DNA from: Siphonodentalium dalli
Taxonomy: Eukaryota; Mollusca; Scaphopoda; Gadilida; Siphonodentaliidae
Direction of reading: 5' to 3'
Assembly: GCA_032622095.1 (NCBI GenBank)
Contig: CP136064.1
Span: forward strand, 44,472,989-44,536,988
DNA: 64,000 nt
Shown: piece by piece, positions 24,661-37,400 of the stretch
How positions within the stretch are numbered: the first letter of the stretch is position 1
How the letters are laid out: every line of letters starts with the position of its first letter
Program-made: the position numbers and the translations under genes
The notes under the pieces: model-generated
Databases searched by the model: none
What the model saw: the letters and a program-made list of their open reading frames with translations, nothing else
What the model was told of the DNA's origin: nothing

Positions 24661-25421
24661 ACCTTTTTGTGAATAAGGAATCAGTTTCAAAAGTTATGTT
24701 CGTGTCTAACGTGTCAAACTGATCAGTCCGACCCACCCATGCTCTCAGTCGCCAAAGCGACATCCGAACGAGCGAATTGCAAACAAACATATATAGCAAG
24801 AAATCATCCATCACATTGGTACATATTTTGTCAGAATTTATCTCATAAGTACCGACATCGCCTCCCCGAATTCCACTAAGAATCTCATGCATGTACATTG
24901 AGTGACAAACGCCCAAGCATAAACGCCTCCCCCAATTAAAAATAAACACTCCCATATACGCGAAGAAACAACATCAATACTGGGCGAAAAACATCGACCG
25001 AATAATTAAACCCACAAAACTAGATTTTGGTAAAACCTGGGGTAGGGTGGTTTAACTTTGAAGTTTTTTCAAAGTATATTTAATGGTATATTTTCGAGAC
25101 GAGAAGTATGGTACGTATAAATCATATATACAGAAGCTTATACTGATGATTATATAGTCAATTCACCACAAACAATTATTAATATTACCATAACTGTATC
25201 ACGTCAATAAAACCTAGTTTCAATTGAGATCGAATTCCACAAAATTAAACTGAGTTTATCACAAAACTGGGTTTAACTACACTAAAACCCAGTTTTATTC
25301 CCATAAACCTAGTTTAACTACAGTAAAACCAAGTTTAAATCATACTTAAACCTAGTTTAAACTGGAGTTAAACCTGGTCTAGAATTAAACCTAGTCTAAA
25401 CCAGAGATGCCGATTCGGACC
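22991..25421 (+). mobile_element. Nested GGTCCG element flanked by TTA
   Basis: It starts GGTCCGAATCGGCATCTC and ends GAGATGCCGATTCGGACC, with TTA at 22988-22990 and 25422-25424. The flanks rejoin as GAAATCC-TTA-CAGTTCTCC, the same uninterrupted sequence seen at 24524-24540 inside the copy. This identifies the site as a minisatellite unit of the same family. Confidence 0.65.
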
Positions 25422-26300
25422 TTACAGTTCTCCAAAATAGTCCATACTCCATTCCCCCTCACGGTGGCCGTTACCCTCCCCCGGATGATGGCTGGTGTGT
25501 CTCTGTGGGTATTTGGGCGGGCCACCAACCCATGCGCCAAATTGACCGAAAGAGACCTTTTTGTGAATAAGGAATCAGTTCCAAAAGTCATGTTCGTGTC
25601 TAACGTGTCAAACTGATCAGTTCGATCCTCCATGCTCTCAGTCACCAAAGCGACATCCGAACGAGCGAATTGCAAACAGACATATATAGCAAGAAATCAT
25701 CCATCACACTGGCACATATTTTGTTAGAATTTATCTCATAAGTACCGACATCGCCTCCCCGAATTCCTCTAAGACTCTCCTGCATGTACATTGAGGGACA
25801 AACGCCCGCGCATACACGCCTCCCCCAATTCAAAATAAACACTCCCATATACGCGAAGAAACAACATCAATACTGGGCGAAAAAAATCGACCGAATATTT
25901 AAACCCCAAAAAACTAGGTTTTAGTAAAAACCTGTGGTAGGGTGGTTTAACTTTGATGTTTTTTCAAAGTATATTTAAAGGTATATTTTCGAGGTGAGAA
26001 GTATGGTACGTATAAATCATATATACCGAAGCTTATACTGATGATATTATAGCCAATTCACCACAAACAATTAGTAATATTACCATAACTTTATCACGTC
26101 AATAAACCTAGTTTTTAATTGAGATCGAATTCCACAAACTAAAACTGAGTTTATCACAAAACTGGGTTTAACTACACTAAAACCCAGTTTTACTCCAATA
26201 AAACCTAGTTTTACTATAGGAAAACCAAGTTTTACTCCCACTTAAACATAGTTTAAACTGGACTTAAACCTGGTCTAAACCAGAGATGCCGATTCGGACC

Positions 26301-27419
26301 TCTTACTTATTGCATATAACCCTTTACCGTTCGACTTTTTTGTTTCTATAACCCTACTAATGGAGCACCGGGTTATTGCACCCTCGGGCCGCATCCTTAG
26401 ACTATCGAACCCTCGTACTATTGAACCCATAGGCTGTCCCGCTTCAGGCTAACCCTTGGACTATCGAACCCTCTTATTATTAAAACCACGGATTACCGAG
26501 CCCTCATACTATATGTGCTGGATATTGAATCTAATTGAACATGCCAAGAATTTATAATTGTTTTAATGAATTTTATTGGTAAATATTATTGCAATGCATA
26601 TAATAATATTATTAACATAGTTAGTGAAACAAATACATATAAGCCAGAGTATATTCCCAATATTTTGGTCCCAACAGCCAAGAAAATACTGGTTCTGTGG
26701 TTAAAGTTCATATATATTATGAATCAATGAACATTGCCAGTCCTTATAGTAAACAACACTAAGATTTCCATAAATCGTAAGAAACTATTCGTGGTCGGAA
26801 AGGTCACAAAGAGGTCATTGTCACTTTGGACAGTTCCGTGTCACCTTGTTGGGAAAAAAGATGGAACACAACGCTTTTGTGTGGATTTCAGACTGAACAC
26901 TGTGGATGAAGAGGTCAAACATAAGTGTAGCTTCGTATGCCACGATATCATTTAAGTTTAGCATATGCATTTGTTAATGCCCCTCTTTGTTCCCATAATT
27001 AATGAGTATAGTTCATGATGTTCTTCAAGACTTTGCGTGTGCCCACAGTGATAAAAATCGTGTCCAACATACTCAACATGTCTTTAATAAACGCCATGGA
27101 CATAATCGTCATGAAACTGCGTAAATGTGGCTTCTTCCAAAAAATAAAATAGGTTGTGCTCTGTTACAAATGAAAAATGAGTCCAACCAGACATGAAAAA
27201 GTTCAAAACGTTCAATATTTCGCCCCACATACAAGCGGTCGATGAATTTCTTCATTTGTATGCCTGGCTGCATATTATTGACGCTTCATCCAGGATTACG
27301 TGTACGTGTCAAAGGCAACTCAACTCACATAGTTAACACAGAAAGTTGCTAAATTTCGATGATCATCGGACGCAATAGAAGCTTTGACCTTCTGAAATGA
27401 AACTAAATGAAGTAACTTA
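26301..27419. other. Spacer between the two inverted GGTCCG elements
   Basis: The spacer contains CTATCGAACCCTCG-type short repeats (26380-26515) and a decayed Ty3/gypsy reverse-transcriptase fragment (26815-26923). The rest is AT-rich with nothing else recognisable. Confidence 0.5.
26815..26923 (+). pseudogene. Ty3/gypsy reverse transcriptase relic
   Basis: A short frame reads SLWTVPCHLVGKKDGTQRF, followed by CVDFRLNTVDEEV. Gypsy-class reverse transcriptases have a similar block at the start of the RT domain: a proline-containing strand, V-x-KKDG, then R-F-C-V-D-Y-R-x-L-N. Only this block of about 36 residues survives. No aspartate box, RNase H or integrase is seen nearby and no long terminal repeats are recognisable. 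It is an ancient fragment, not a gene. Confidence 0.6.
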
Positions 27420-29883
27420 GGTCCGAATCGGCATCTCTGGTTTAGACTAGGTTTTATTCTAGACCAGGTTTAACTCCAGTTTAAACTAGGTTTAAGTAGG
27501 ATTTAAACTTGGTTTTACTGTAGTTAAACTAGGTTTTATGGGAGTGAAACTGGGTTTTAGTGTAGTTAAACCCAGTTTTGTGATAAACTCAGTTTAAGTT
27601 TGTGGAATTCGATCTCAATTGAAACTAGGTTTTATTGACGTGATAAAGATATGGTAATATTACTAATTGTTAGTGGTGAATTGGCTATATAATCATCAGT
27701 ATAAGCTTAGGTATATATGATTTATACGTACCATACGTCTCGTCTCGAAAATATACCTTTAAATATACTTTGAAAAAACATCAAAGTTAAACCACCCTAC
27801 CCCAGGTTTTACTAAAACCTAGTTTTATGGGTTTAATTATTCGGCCGATTTTTTCCGCCCAGTATTGATGTTGTTTCTTCGCATATATGGGAGTGTTTAT
27901 TTTGAATTGGGGGAGGCGTTTATGCGCGGGCGTTTGTCACTCAATGTACATGCAGGAGAGTCTTAGTGGAATTCGGATAGGCGATGTCGGTACTTATGAG
28001 ATAAATTTTAACAAAATATGTGCCAATGTGATGGATGATTTCTTGCTATATATGTCTGTTTGCAATTCGATCGTTCTGATGTCGGTTTGGCGGCTGAGAG
28101 CATGGCGGGATCGGACTGGTCAGATTGACACGTTAGACACGAACATGACTTTTGAAACTGATTCCTTATTCACAAAAAGGTCTCTTTCGGTCAATTTGAC
28201 ACATGGGTTGGTGGCCCGCCCAAATACCCATCAGAGACACCCCAGCCTTCATCCGGTGGAGGTTACGGCCTCTCTCGGTTAGAACCACCCGCGGTGAGGG
28301 TGGGGGTGTTTCTATGGACTATATTTGAGGGCGGGCCGCCCACCAATGACGTCATATTGGCCGAAATCCTTACCGTTCTCGATAACGGCCCATACCCCAT
28401 TCAGACACCCGGGTGAGGGATGGGGGTGTTTCTATGGGGTATTTGGGGCGGGCCACATACACATGCCGTAATATTGACCAACAGAGGCATGTGTTTTCGA
28501 ATAATGAATAAAATGCTCCATACCTCATTTTCACCCCAGCAGGGTGGTACCCTCCAGGGATGAGGGTATGGTGTCTATAGGGGATATTTTATCGGGCCAC
28601 ACACCCCTGTCGTCAAATTGGCCGAAATCCTTACCGTTCTCGAACATAGTTCATATCCCATCTTCACCCCTCGGGTGGTAACCCACCCCACCCCGCCCGG
28701 ATGTGAAGGGTGGGGTGTTTATATGGGTTATTTGAGGTACCCTTCCCCGGGGGTGAGGGTTGGGGTGTTTCTATTCGGTATTTGGGCGTACCCAATTTCC
28801 ACCTCATCGGATGGCACCCCCCCCCCCCCGGGTGAGGGGTGGGTAGGGGTGGTTCTATGGTGTATTTTGATCGTGCCACCCACTTCTGCTGCCAAATTAA
28901 TTAGCCTAAATCCTTACCATTCTCGAAAATGGTCCATACCCCTGTTATCCCGGGGTGAGGTGTGATGTTTCTATCGGGTATTTTGGGCGAGCCACCCATT
29001 CATGCCGTCAAATTCGCCGAAATCCTTCCCGTTCTCAAAAATTGTCCATACCCCATTTTCACCCGTCCGGATGGTACCCCCGGGGTGGTGGTGTTTCTAT
29101 GGGGTATTTGTGGCGGGCCCCACCCATGCCTTCAAGAGATATTTTTTGAGTTCGAAAAGTCATGTTCGTCCATGATATTAGATCATTTCGGCCAATTTGG
29201 CCGGTTACTTCATGTGAGTTTTTCATCTGACGTGTGTGTCGGAATAATGATATGGAGGATTTATGTAAATGTTAGCCCAAACTACATTTCCAAGTAACGA
29301 TGGTTTTGTTGTTTATTTTGAGGAATAATACCGCGTCAGATGAAATCAGCCCAAATATGTTAACAGTTGTCGTGTAAAACATTCGGCAGTAAGTTAGCGT
29401 TATTTAGTATTTGTGGATGTCCTTTAACATGGGGAAAATAGACTACTGCGCTTGAACGAGCATGTGAATTGTCGTATTTAATGTATAGCAACTTTATAAT
29501 CAATAACAGAGGCATTCTCTGTCAAATAAGGTCGCTCTATTTACGATACCAATTGGGGAACTTTGTGAATTAAATTACGCGTAAACTTAACCTGCTGCAA
29601 ATAGAAAAGGTGTCGGAATCGGCGTACTCGCATCAGGGCTAACTCGCCCCAATCGGCGAGTGCCAACTCGGAATAAAAGGCCAACTCGGAATAAAAGATG
29701 CATACGTGGTGTTATATGGCGTTTGGTCCGTTGTTTCTCAATGAATATTATTGAAATTTGGTGTATATGTCCGGGCTGGGAAATGGAATACAACAACGTT
29801 TGAATTGTTTTTAAATTTACAAATTTGTTGATTTTATTCATTTTGTTTTCGTTCTGAAACACACTATAAAGTGTATATAATAT

Positions 29884-30187
29884 AATAACGAACACGAGAC
29901 ATACATAATTTATAAACTGTTAACAAAAGATATCAAATTCAATACATGACAAAGATGACTCAGTGGAGTTTATAAAGTGAACATAAAAACATTGAGGTAA
30001 GAATCTTTTTAAGGAATGCAACTTTATTTAATGATAATAAACACATAAATTAAAATAACAAACATGAGACATACATGATTTATAAACTGTTAACAAAAGA
30101 TATCAAACTCAATACATGACAAAGATGACTCAGTGAAGTTTATAAAGTGAACATAAAAATATTAAGGTAAAAATCTTTTTAAGCATT
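29884..30187. repeat. ~170-bp direct duplication
   Basis: Two copies (about 29884-30017 and 30052-30187) share 'GAGACATACAT', 'TTATAAACTGTTAACAAAAG' and 'GACAAAGATGACTCAGTG' with few differences. Confidence 0.7.
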
Positions 30188-30239
30188 ACTAAACCGTTTA
30201 GCACAGTCCACTTCACTCATCCGATCATCACTAAACTTC

Positions 30240-31560
30240 ATATTTATCTTGATATTGATCTATCAGATGAGAGCTATAAAATATTTTTTTAATTTTATAG
30301 GAAAAAATGGTCGCCAGGGGCCATATTGCATTTACGTTATATGTTATCGCGTCATGTCGATATCTAGTATTAGTTAGAAATTTCACCTTTCCAGATTCAT
30401 AATTGCTCCATTGACTGTAACAGATGGAATTATTCCCCTCTTCGGATAGAGTGTCACTGAAACTTTATTTTGTCAGACTGTCTGTATAGTCACTGATTAT
30501 ATATGACAATAATCTGTAATAAGATGTAGCACTATTTTATTTTATATTTACATGCAGTGCTATTTTTATACAACAATTCTAATCCCCCCTATATCATCAT
30601 GTGATCGACCATACATCGCGCGAGGACCTGGTTGAATTAAGGGGGGTTTTATGGATAACTTCTGTCCTCAAGCTAGATTATACTTATGACATTTAATGGC
30701 ATGTTTCTAACGTGGAGGGTTAGATATGCTTGAGACACCACCACTCTTCAATTCACACCAAGTTATCAGCTGTCATATTCGGATATTAGAACCCATAGCC
30801 ATGATATATGGTTTATTTTGTGTATACTAGTAATATTGTTATTTTCAGTACCTTTATATACCAGTACTGTGTATAACAATGCATATAAATTAATCCATGT
30901 ATACATGTATATTGATTCAACGGATTCAGTGGTTTTGTCCATAAGTCTATCAAATATGCGGGGAAAACATGGCCACAAGCAGTACACCCTGTTAAATTTC
31001 GAATTTGAATCAATTGGCGCACCCTGCAGCCAGCTTTTATTGGAGAACTTTTTCTCACGTGGATAGTTTGGGTCACCGCTAGATGTGAGCCATGTTTTGT
31101 TCTCAAGCTGTCCTTGTGAAGACATCACTGCCAGCGGTGATCTGGAATTTTACTATTTTTATGGCTAAATAATTTGGTTGATCCTACAGACGACACCCCT
31201 TGTCCGATCTTCACCAGATTCCACAATGATCTTCTGGATAACCAGGGTGAGAGTAATCTAATTTTCCCGAATTTCGTTAAAAAACATTACCACAGGCAGC
31301 AATTTGGTATCTTACTGTTTGATCCTCTTTTGCGTGACTGAATTGTTTAGCAACTGTACAGTCATATCCCTCATCTGATAGTCACCACACTTTATATTGA
31401 TCTTCGGGCTGACAACTAGATGGGAGCTATCGAATGCTTTGAATTTTTTTGGAAAACATTGTCGCCAGCAGTCATCTTCTATTTTGGTTTTTATATACAT
31501 GTATATCTCTTCATTCGGATAGTCAGTATTACGTAGGTACTTCAACTTTCCGCATTCCTG
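30240..31560 (-). pseudogene. Tandem decayed CUB-like exons
   Basis: Four minus-strand segments look like diverged copies of one domain. At 31560-31312 a frame reads ECGKLKYLRNTDYPNE, then DDCWRQCF, then KINIKCGDYQMRD. At about 31300-31160 the frame reads SGKLDYSHPGYPEDHCGIW with stops. At about 31140-30920 it reads GQLENKTWL-TSSGDPNYPR. At about 30435-30240 it reads ESGKVKFLTNTRYR, later SSHLI, with KINMKFSDDRMSE in a shifted frame. The order 'CGG-L...-NYP-...-C-W', then 'C-DY-x-x-I/M-R-D', is that of CUB domains. Frameshifts and stops between copies mark them as nonfunctional. The CUB assignment is by eye and tentative. Confidence 0.4.
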
Positions 31561-31775
31561 TCATCATTTGAAATATAAAAATTTACCTGATACCATGCAC
31601 CCTTCAAAATTTGTTTCGTCGTATCTATTTTAATGACCGTATGGTAATATTGATACAGATATATTTGTCAAACATTTCTTTGTACAATATACAGGTATTT
31701 AGTTTGTAACTAAATCTAGAAATATATAATAGTAGCTGGTGGACCCTACTTCGTCCGTGATGTTCCCCTCTGATT

Positions 31776-32135
31776 TTCGGAGAATTGCGCGATTTAACCT
31801 TGAATTGACCATTTTAAAGGTGAACGTCATGTCGGGTCACGATTTGACCCGGCCAAAACACTCCCCGGACAAAAGTCACGACAAAAATACCCGTCGAAAT
31901 CCGCCCGGCTTTACCCGATTTGACCTTGAATTGACAATTTTGAATGTCAAGATCAGGTCAGGGTCATAATTTGACCCACCCGAAACACTCCTGGGACAAA
32001 AGTAACAGTAGGTATTATATTTCGTTGAAATACTTCCGTTTTACCAGATTTGACCTTGAATTGATCTTTTTGAATGTCAAAGTCAGGTCGGGATCAAGAT
32101 TTGACCCGTCCAAATAGTCCAGAAACATGCCTACA
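31776..32135. repeat. ~135-bp minisatellite, three units
   Basis: Each unit contains GATTT(A/G)ACCTTGAATTGA, 'TTTTGAATGTCAA', 'GGTC(A/G)(C/T)GATTTGACCC' and 'ACAAAAGT'. The units are clearly diverged. Confidence 0.6.
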
Positions 32136-32277
32136 TCAGCACGTTCGAGAACATGGTCCCACGTGAAATTGGACCCGTCCATATTGCTCCCGGGATCGAA
32201 GTAGTCCTACACACAATTTTTTAGTCGGATCGGTCAAGGTCCAGAAACATGCCTATGAGCGAGGTCAAGTTGACACG

Positions 32278-33457
32278 TTAAATACTAGTCCAAGTCTTCT
32301 CGTACTAAAGCCGGCTAAGATATCGGGATGGAGGTGCCGGTCTTTAGTCCGAGTTCCAGGCCCATGCATTCCTTTGACAGGACTTAAGCGTTAGTGATCC
32401 GCTCAAATAAAACCACAATTATATGAAATAAAATATCACAATTGCTACAATAAACGGATAGTTTCCGCAGAAGACATGCTATTTTATCTGAAACCCACAT
32501 CGGTTGTGAATTGAAAGCGGTAATTTAATGTGAAAAGAAACATTTGCCGCAGTGTTTACATATTTTTTAAAGTATGCGAACTCAGTTGACCTTGCGAACT
32601 GCGTTCGGCATTTTCCGTTGAAAATATTCCGTAGATTTTGGACAACAACGCAAATTACGATGAATTCTCCATTGTAATCGTAATTATGTGTGTCAATAAA
32701 TAAAATAATAAATAGATTAATTAAACATTGGAGATATAAATGTAATACACTAAATAAATGAACCTTAAGTTTGAAAAGTCCCACTAAAACGGAAGAACTA
32801 TATTTCGAAACTGTGTGATTCGGTTCTCCGATTATTTTATCAACACAGATGTCAAATGCACATCACGCATGGCAAGTCAGACACAAGAGTTCTAATTTGC
32901 TCCAATTTTGACAAGTTGCTTGCGAAAATTGTCAACAAAACTACCGTTCTGATCCTCCATTATGTCATTAAGTTTTTAGTGCGGGAATTGTTCTGAAAGC
33001 ACATAGAAAACTGGACTTTCGGGCGATCGGTTTTCGCTATTTTTGTTCGGAAAACCCGCGCTATATATAGAAACGGAAAGTAGAATTAGTAGAACAAACA
33101 GCGGATTATGCCGAACTTATTCGGACCACTTCGGCTTTCGGTTAAAATGTAAACAAACAGAGAAACAAATCGATGTGTGTGGCAATCAACCGGAATATTC
33201 TATGTGTAATTTAACATTAAAGTTAGATTATTATACACCATTATGACCATAAGATGTAAGCCTTTCCGATGCATATAGCATCATGTATTGATTTGCTAGG
33301 TAAATCCAGTAAAATACACCACAAATTCCCGCCACATATCGTGGGCGTAAGTCGTGTCAAAGGATTGGTATACAAGCGGTCTTGGACTAAAGACCAGCAT
33401 CGCCATCCCAATATCTTAACTGGTTTTAGTACAAGAAGACTTGGACTAGTTAAATAC
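32278..33457. mobile_element. 1.18-kb element with ~105-bp inverted repeats
   Basis: The left arm (32278-32384) reads ACTAGTCCAAGTCTTCTCGT, then 'GGTCTTTAGTCC' and 'TCCTTTGACAGGAC'. The right arm (33353-33457) is its inverted, diverged counterpart. The interior has no recognisable protein. A nonautonomous DNA transposon is likely. Confidence 0.5.
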
Positions 33458-33488
33458 CAAATCCGAGTCGGATCAGTCGAGCAGTGTT

Positions 33489-33549
33489 AGAGTCTATAAC
33501 ACATACACACATGCATTCATGCATTCATGCATACACACATACATACAGA
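33489..33549. repeat. CATA/ATGCATTC microsatellite
   Basis: Short tandem ACACATAC and GCATTCAT units. Confidence 0.7.
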
Positions 33550-34441
33550 CAGGTGTTCCAAAATGTATAATCGATAGCTACAACAATTCTATGGTAGATA
33601 GTTCACGGCCGACCTGATGCATGCATCTTAGTTTTCTTGTATCTAACTGCTATACAACAGACCGTGCATTCGTCGTGATTTCTCAAAGCGAACGGGTTAT
33701 TTACCTGATTAGGAGATTATATAGCGACAACAGGTCGCGTGACCGGACAATGCATTGACAATTGGCGATAATCAACAGACAGACCACGCCTCCTATCCTT
33801 GCAATTGGACAAGTGTGGCCCACAGGTAACGCAATCGACCAAATCTATGTCGTCCCAGGTGTGGAGAAAAATTTGGTTTTACTACTAAAACCCAGTTTAA
33901 ACTGGTAGTTTAAACTAGGTCTAAACTGGAGATGCCGATTCGGACCTCTGTGTCCACATAGCAATAAACCTTATACTAGAGTAGCTCATGTTGGTTTTGT
34001 ATGCACTTGTATGTCCAGAGCTAAACTATTCATGAATCAACTAATTGAAGGTCCAGGAACAATATTTGGTTGGTAACACATTTCCCATTGCGGGCGAAAT
34101 GGGTGAAATGGCCACGCTCTTTTTGCGCAAAGTACTACCATCCGACGTGACTATATCTCCAGAACCGTTGGACATATGAGGTTGTCTGACCACTCAAACT
34201 GTGCGGAATGGCCACATTATGGGGGTCAGTAATACATTTTCATATCCAAATGTCAATGGTTTTTAAGATAATTGCCAAAAACCCAACCCCAATTTTGGGG
34301 TTCAGCACATTTATCTCAAAGTTGAGCCCCCAATTAGAATTTGATTGACCAATATCCATCGGTGCCACATACATGTATCATTTCTGATATGTTCTGTAAC
34401 ATTATCGGATGGGATTGACCTTCAAGGAGCTCTTGATCCTG

Positions 34442-37400
34442 ACAATAAGGTTTTTGGATGGAATATATTGGTCGTAGCATGAAAAAAACAGACATTTTCC
34501 CAATAACAATGATGTTGAGGAAATCATCAATTATAGGGTATTTGATCAGTAACCTAAAACTCCTACAAAAAGGTTACCTGGTGATATAATTGGATGTAGT
34601 TCATCTTTTGTTATCTAGATTTCATGGCCTTTGATGTGAGATGGCTGCCAAAATGGTTATAAATGGAATGACATATATATAGAATATGTAGCTAGTGTCG
34701 TCGCTTCAAATATTTATGTACGTGAGGGGGATTTTAGCATCTATTGGGCGAGGCTCTGCCGAGTCCATTGATGCCAAATCCCCCGAGCGGACAGAAACAG
34801 TTTAAGCGACGACATTAGCTACATATTTGATTTATCCATCGCACAAAACTTGCCTTTTGTGAGGTAAATCTGTCATTTTCCTCAGTTTTACATTCGTTAC
34901 TTCGAATACGCCATTACATTTATTAGGTCAAGCAAATCAATTGGCATTCATGACGTGGGAAAACCGGAGTGCAGCTTAGCGCGAAATAGTTTGTTGGTAT
35001 TTTAACATTTATTATAAGCAGACCTTGTTCTGATGATTTATAGATGTTTTAGAGCTAAAACATTTATCATTTTACCAATTATTTTAGTGAATTATACACG
35101 ATAAAAACATTCTGAAATCACAATGACGTCATTAAGGTCGGTTGACGCCCCTAGTTACCTGCGCAATTTGCATATCAAATTACGTCATAAAGTAGTACTA
35201 ACCTAATAAAGCTACGATGACCTAATAAAGCTACATTGACGTAATAAACGTAACGTTTATTAGGCAGGCTTTATGCAGTCAATAGACGTAGTAAGCGGTG
35301 AATAAATCACATTATCAATATACTAGTAAATGAGTTCAATGTGTTATTTTCTTTAAACTTATGGGAGAACAGGATGTTTTTATGGTATTCTAATGTTGAA
35401 TTGAATTATACTCAGCCCACAAGTAGGTTTAGTAAATGTTGAGTTACAACAATTCGATCAATCTGTATGATTCGGTAGTTGAGCAGGTTGTGTCTTTTCA
35501 GTCCCACAGCAATTTTGATTGGCTGCACCACCATTTTGTATAAAGGTTCTACAATTTCCCTAACACGTACCTTATTTTAGAACAAATAATGGCTAGCCTG
35601 GCATGATTGCCTATATTTATATCCTGATATATGTATATGTACACATAGATGTATATTTGCCCTAAATTGTTTCTGGTTCAAATTTGGGAGTTTGTAAGAA
35701 AACAAGTCATAAGAAAGATGCAGTTGCAGTAATATTAAAATATATTGTCCTGTTCAAAACTAACATATGCATGTCTGTTGGTTATTGGTGTGATATCCAG
35801 TAATAAAGACTGAAAATAATCCTTCAGATTATTTTATAAGGGCTTTAGTCCAGTTATAATAAATCCACACATTAAAAATATAGGGCCTCCATACATACAG
35901 AATATCTTCCAACTTGATAATCGTTCCTTGTGTTCAACTGAGTGAGTTCATGTGAGGTTCATGGAAACGTATTTGGCAAGCTTGATTCTAAAGTGTCTAG
36001 CTTTATGGGTTTGAAATTCCGAATGCAATCCTGTTGCGTTGTGAGTTCAGAGTGAGTTAGAAGAAAAATACAAGCATCAGTTGATATTCAGATATAAATC
36101 CATACAAATCTACATTCTGCAGGTAGCCATGCTATGCAATACTCCCTCATGTTTCAACTTACACGGAAAAATGATCACATTACCAATGACTAATTAATGC
36201 TGTTAAATTTTATAAAGTACAGCCCATTAGAAACAGGTTTGCTGACCCAGAAAAACTTTGTCTTATGATTCGAGACTGGCCATGACAAAAAAACACATAA
36301 ACGATATGGAAGTCAGTGACTAATCACAAATAGCCATCCACCATATTTTGTCAGATGTTTTTGTAGATTCGTGGATGTTGTAATGCAATATAGATCTCCA
36401 TTATAGTTGCACACTTTTATTTTTCATTTCGTCCCTTTAAATTGACTTTTATTTTTGTATGTATGTATATGTGCCACTCCAAAAATGTCAGTAAAAGAAC
36501 TGTAAACCGTTTGGTTTGATGTTATAGACACAGGAGATATATATATACTTTACATGTAAAATATTATGAACCCTGCAGGTACATGTGTGTGTGTCAGTCG
36601 CTTTAGGTGTGTGGTATACATGGAGTAACTACATGTATATTTTAGTGAAATTTATGGTCTGCACTCTGCAGTATTTCAAAAAAAATGCTATGGCCATGCC
36701 TACATATACATATGTACACTGATTCTAACACTATGGTTGTCAGGTTATAATCTATGTTTGAGGAAAGTTACTATGTATTTTTCATTTGTGTTGCATTTGT
36801 CAATATAAATGGGTCCCAGAAGCCCAGATGTTACTAGTGCAGAGCCCATTTAATTTTCATGAGACTGGTGGACTGCATGTCCATACTCCTATATAAACAT
36901 GACTCTTATCAAACCAAGACGGTATTATGTAGGTTTTACTAGAATTATATTTAGAAAACACTCAACCATTATTTTCCACTGCCCTATATATCACAATATA
37001 TTCATTTGGCAGTATTCATCCCAAGTTTAGTGGTGATGCTAATACATTTGCTACAGCAAAATAATAATAAATCAGGTACAGCAAAGCGATCTGAACAAAT
37101 CGAGGATAAGCCACTCTGTGTAGCAAACATTAAAAAACATGTATATTGTGAAATATTTTAATAATGGCTGCTGGTTTTTACAAACTGGCCATAATTGAGA
37201 TGACTATTCATGTTGTTTACCAAACATCGGCGCAAACATTAAATATTTTGAAATATATATGTTCTTGAATGTTTCATACAGACACTGACTTTTGCACAAA
37301 TTGCTCGGATTAGCCAAACAATGCAAAAATAACCAACTTTAGGTAAAATGATGGTACTCTTTCTTAACAGAATCGGTTTGACCTACAAACATCATAGCAA

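Larger units (their letters stand above)
19666..26300 (+). mobile_element. Large DNA transposon copy 1 with GGTCCGAATCG termini and self-nested copy
   Basis: The element starts GGTCCGAATCGTCATCTC and ends GAGATGCCGATTCGGACC, flanked by TCT on both sides (19663-19665 and 26301-26303). From the left it has an A-type end (about 320 bp, with CAGTTTAAACTGG palindromes), a GC-rich minisatellite, then a B-type end. The B-type end combines a TATATGGGAGTGTTTATTTT region with a dense array of AAACYAGTTTWA motifs. A 1.68-kb tandem duplication (second start at 21348) and a nested copy (22991-25421, flanked by TTA) lie inside. No transposase is recognisable, so it is probably nonautonomous. The 3-bp duplication fits PIF/Harbinger, EnSpm/CACTA or Zator, and the subterminal motif arrays recall CACTA. 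The superfamily is unresolved. Confidence 0.65.
29189..33640. other. ~4.45-kb DNA inserted into GGTCCG copy 2
   Basis: The boundaries come from comparing the A-type half with 19960-20035 and 23221-23270. The segment holds a 170-bp direct duplication, decayed CUB-like exons, a ~130-bp minisatellite and a 1.18-kb inverted-repeat element. No clear terminal repeats of the insert itself were found, so it may be a rearrangement instead of a transposon. Confidence 0.45.
27420..33946 (-). mobile_element. Large GGTCCG transposon copy 2, inverted and interrupted
   Basis: It starts with the B-type end (GGTCCGAATCGGCATCTCTGG at 27420), passes through the conserved-frame region (27887-28200) and the minisatellite (28200-29150), and ends with the A-type end (33646-33946, ...ATGCCGATTCGGACC). 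Order and orientation are the reverse of copy 1. The element sequence breaks at about 29188 (CATGATATTAGAT) and resumes at about 33636 (TATCTAACTGCTATACAACAG). The 4.45 kb between is therefore foreign. The flanks (TTA left, TCT right) do not match, which may mean rearrangement after insertion. Confidence 0.55.
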
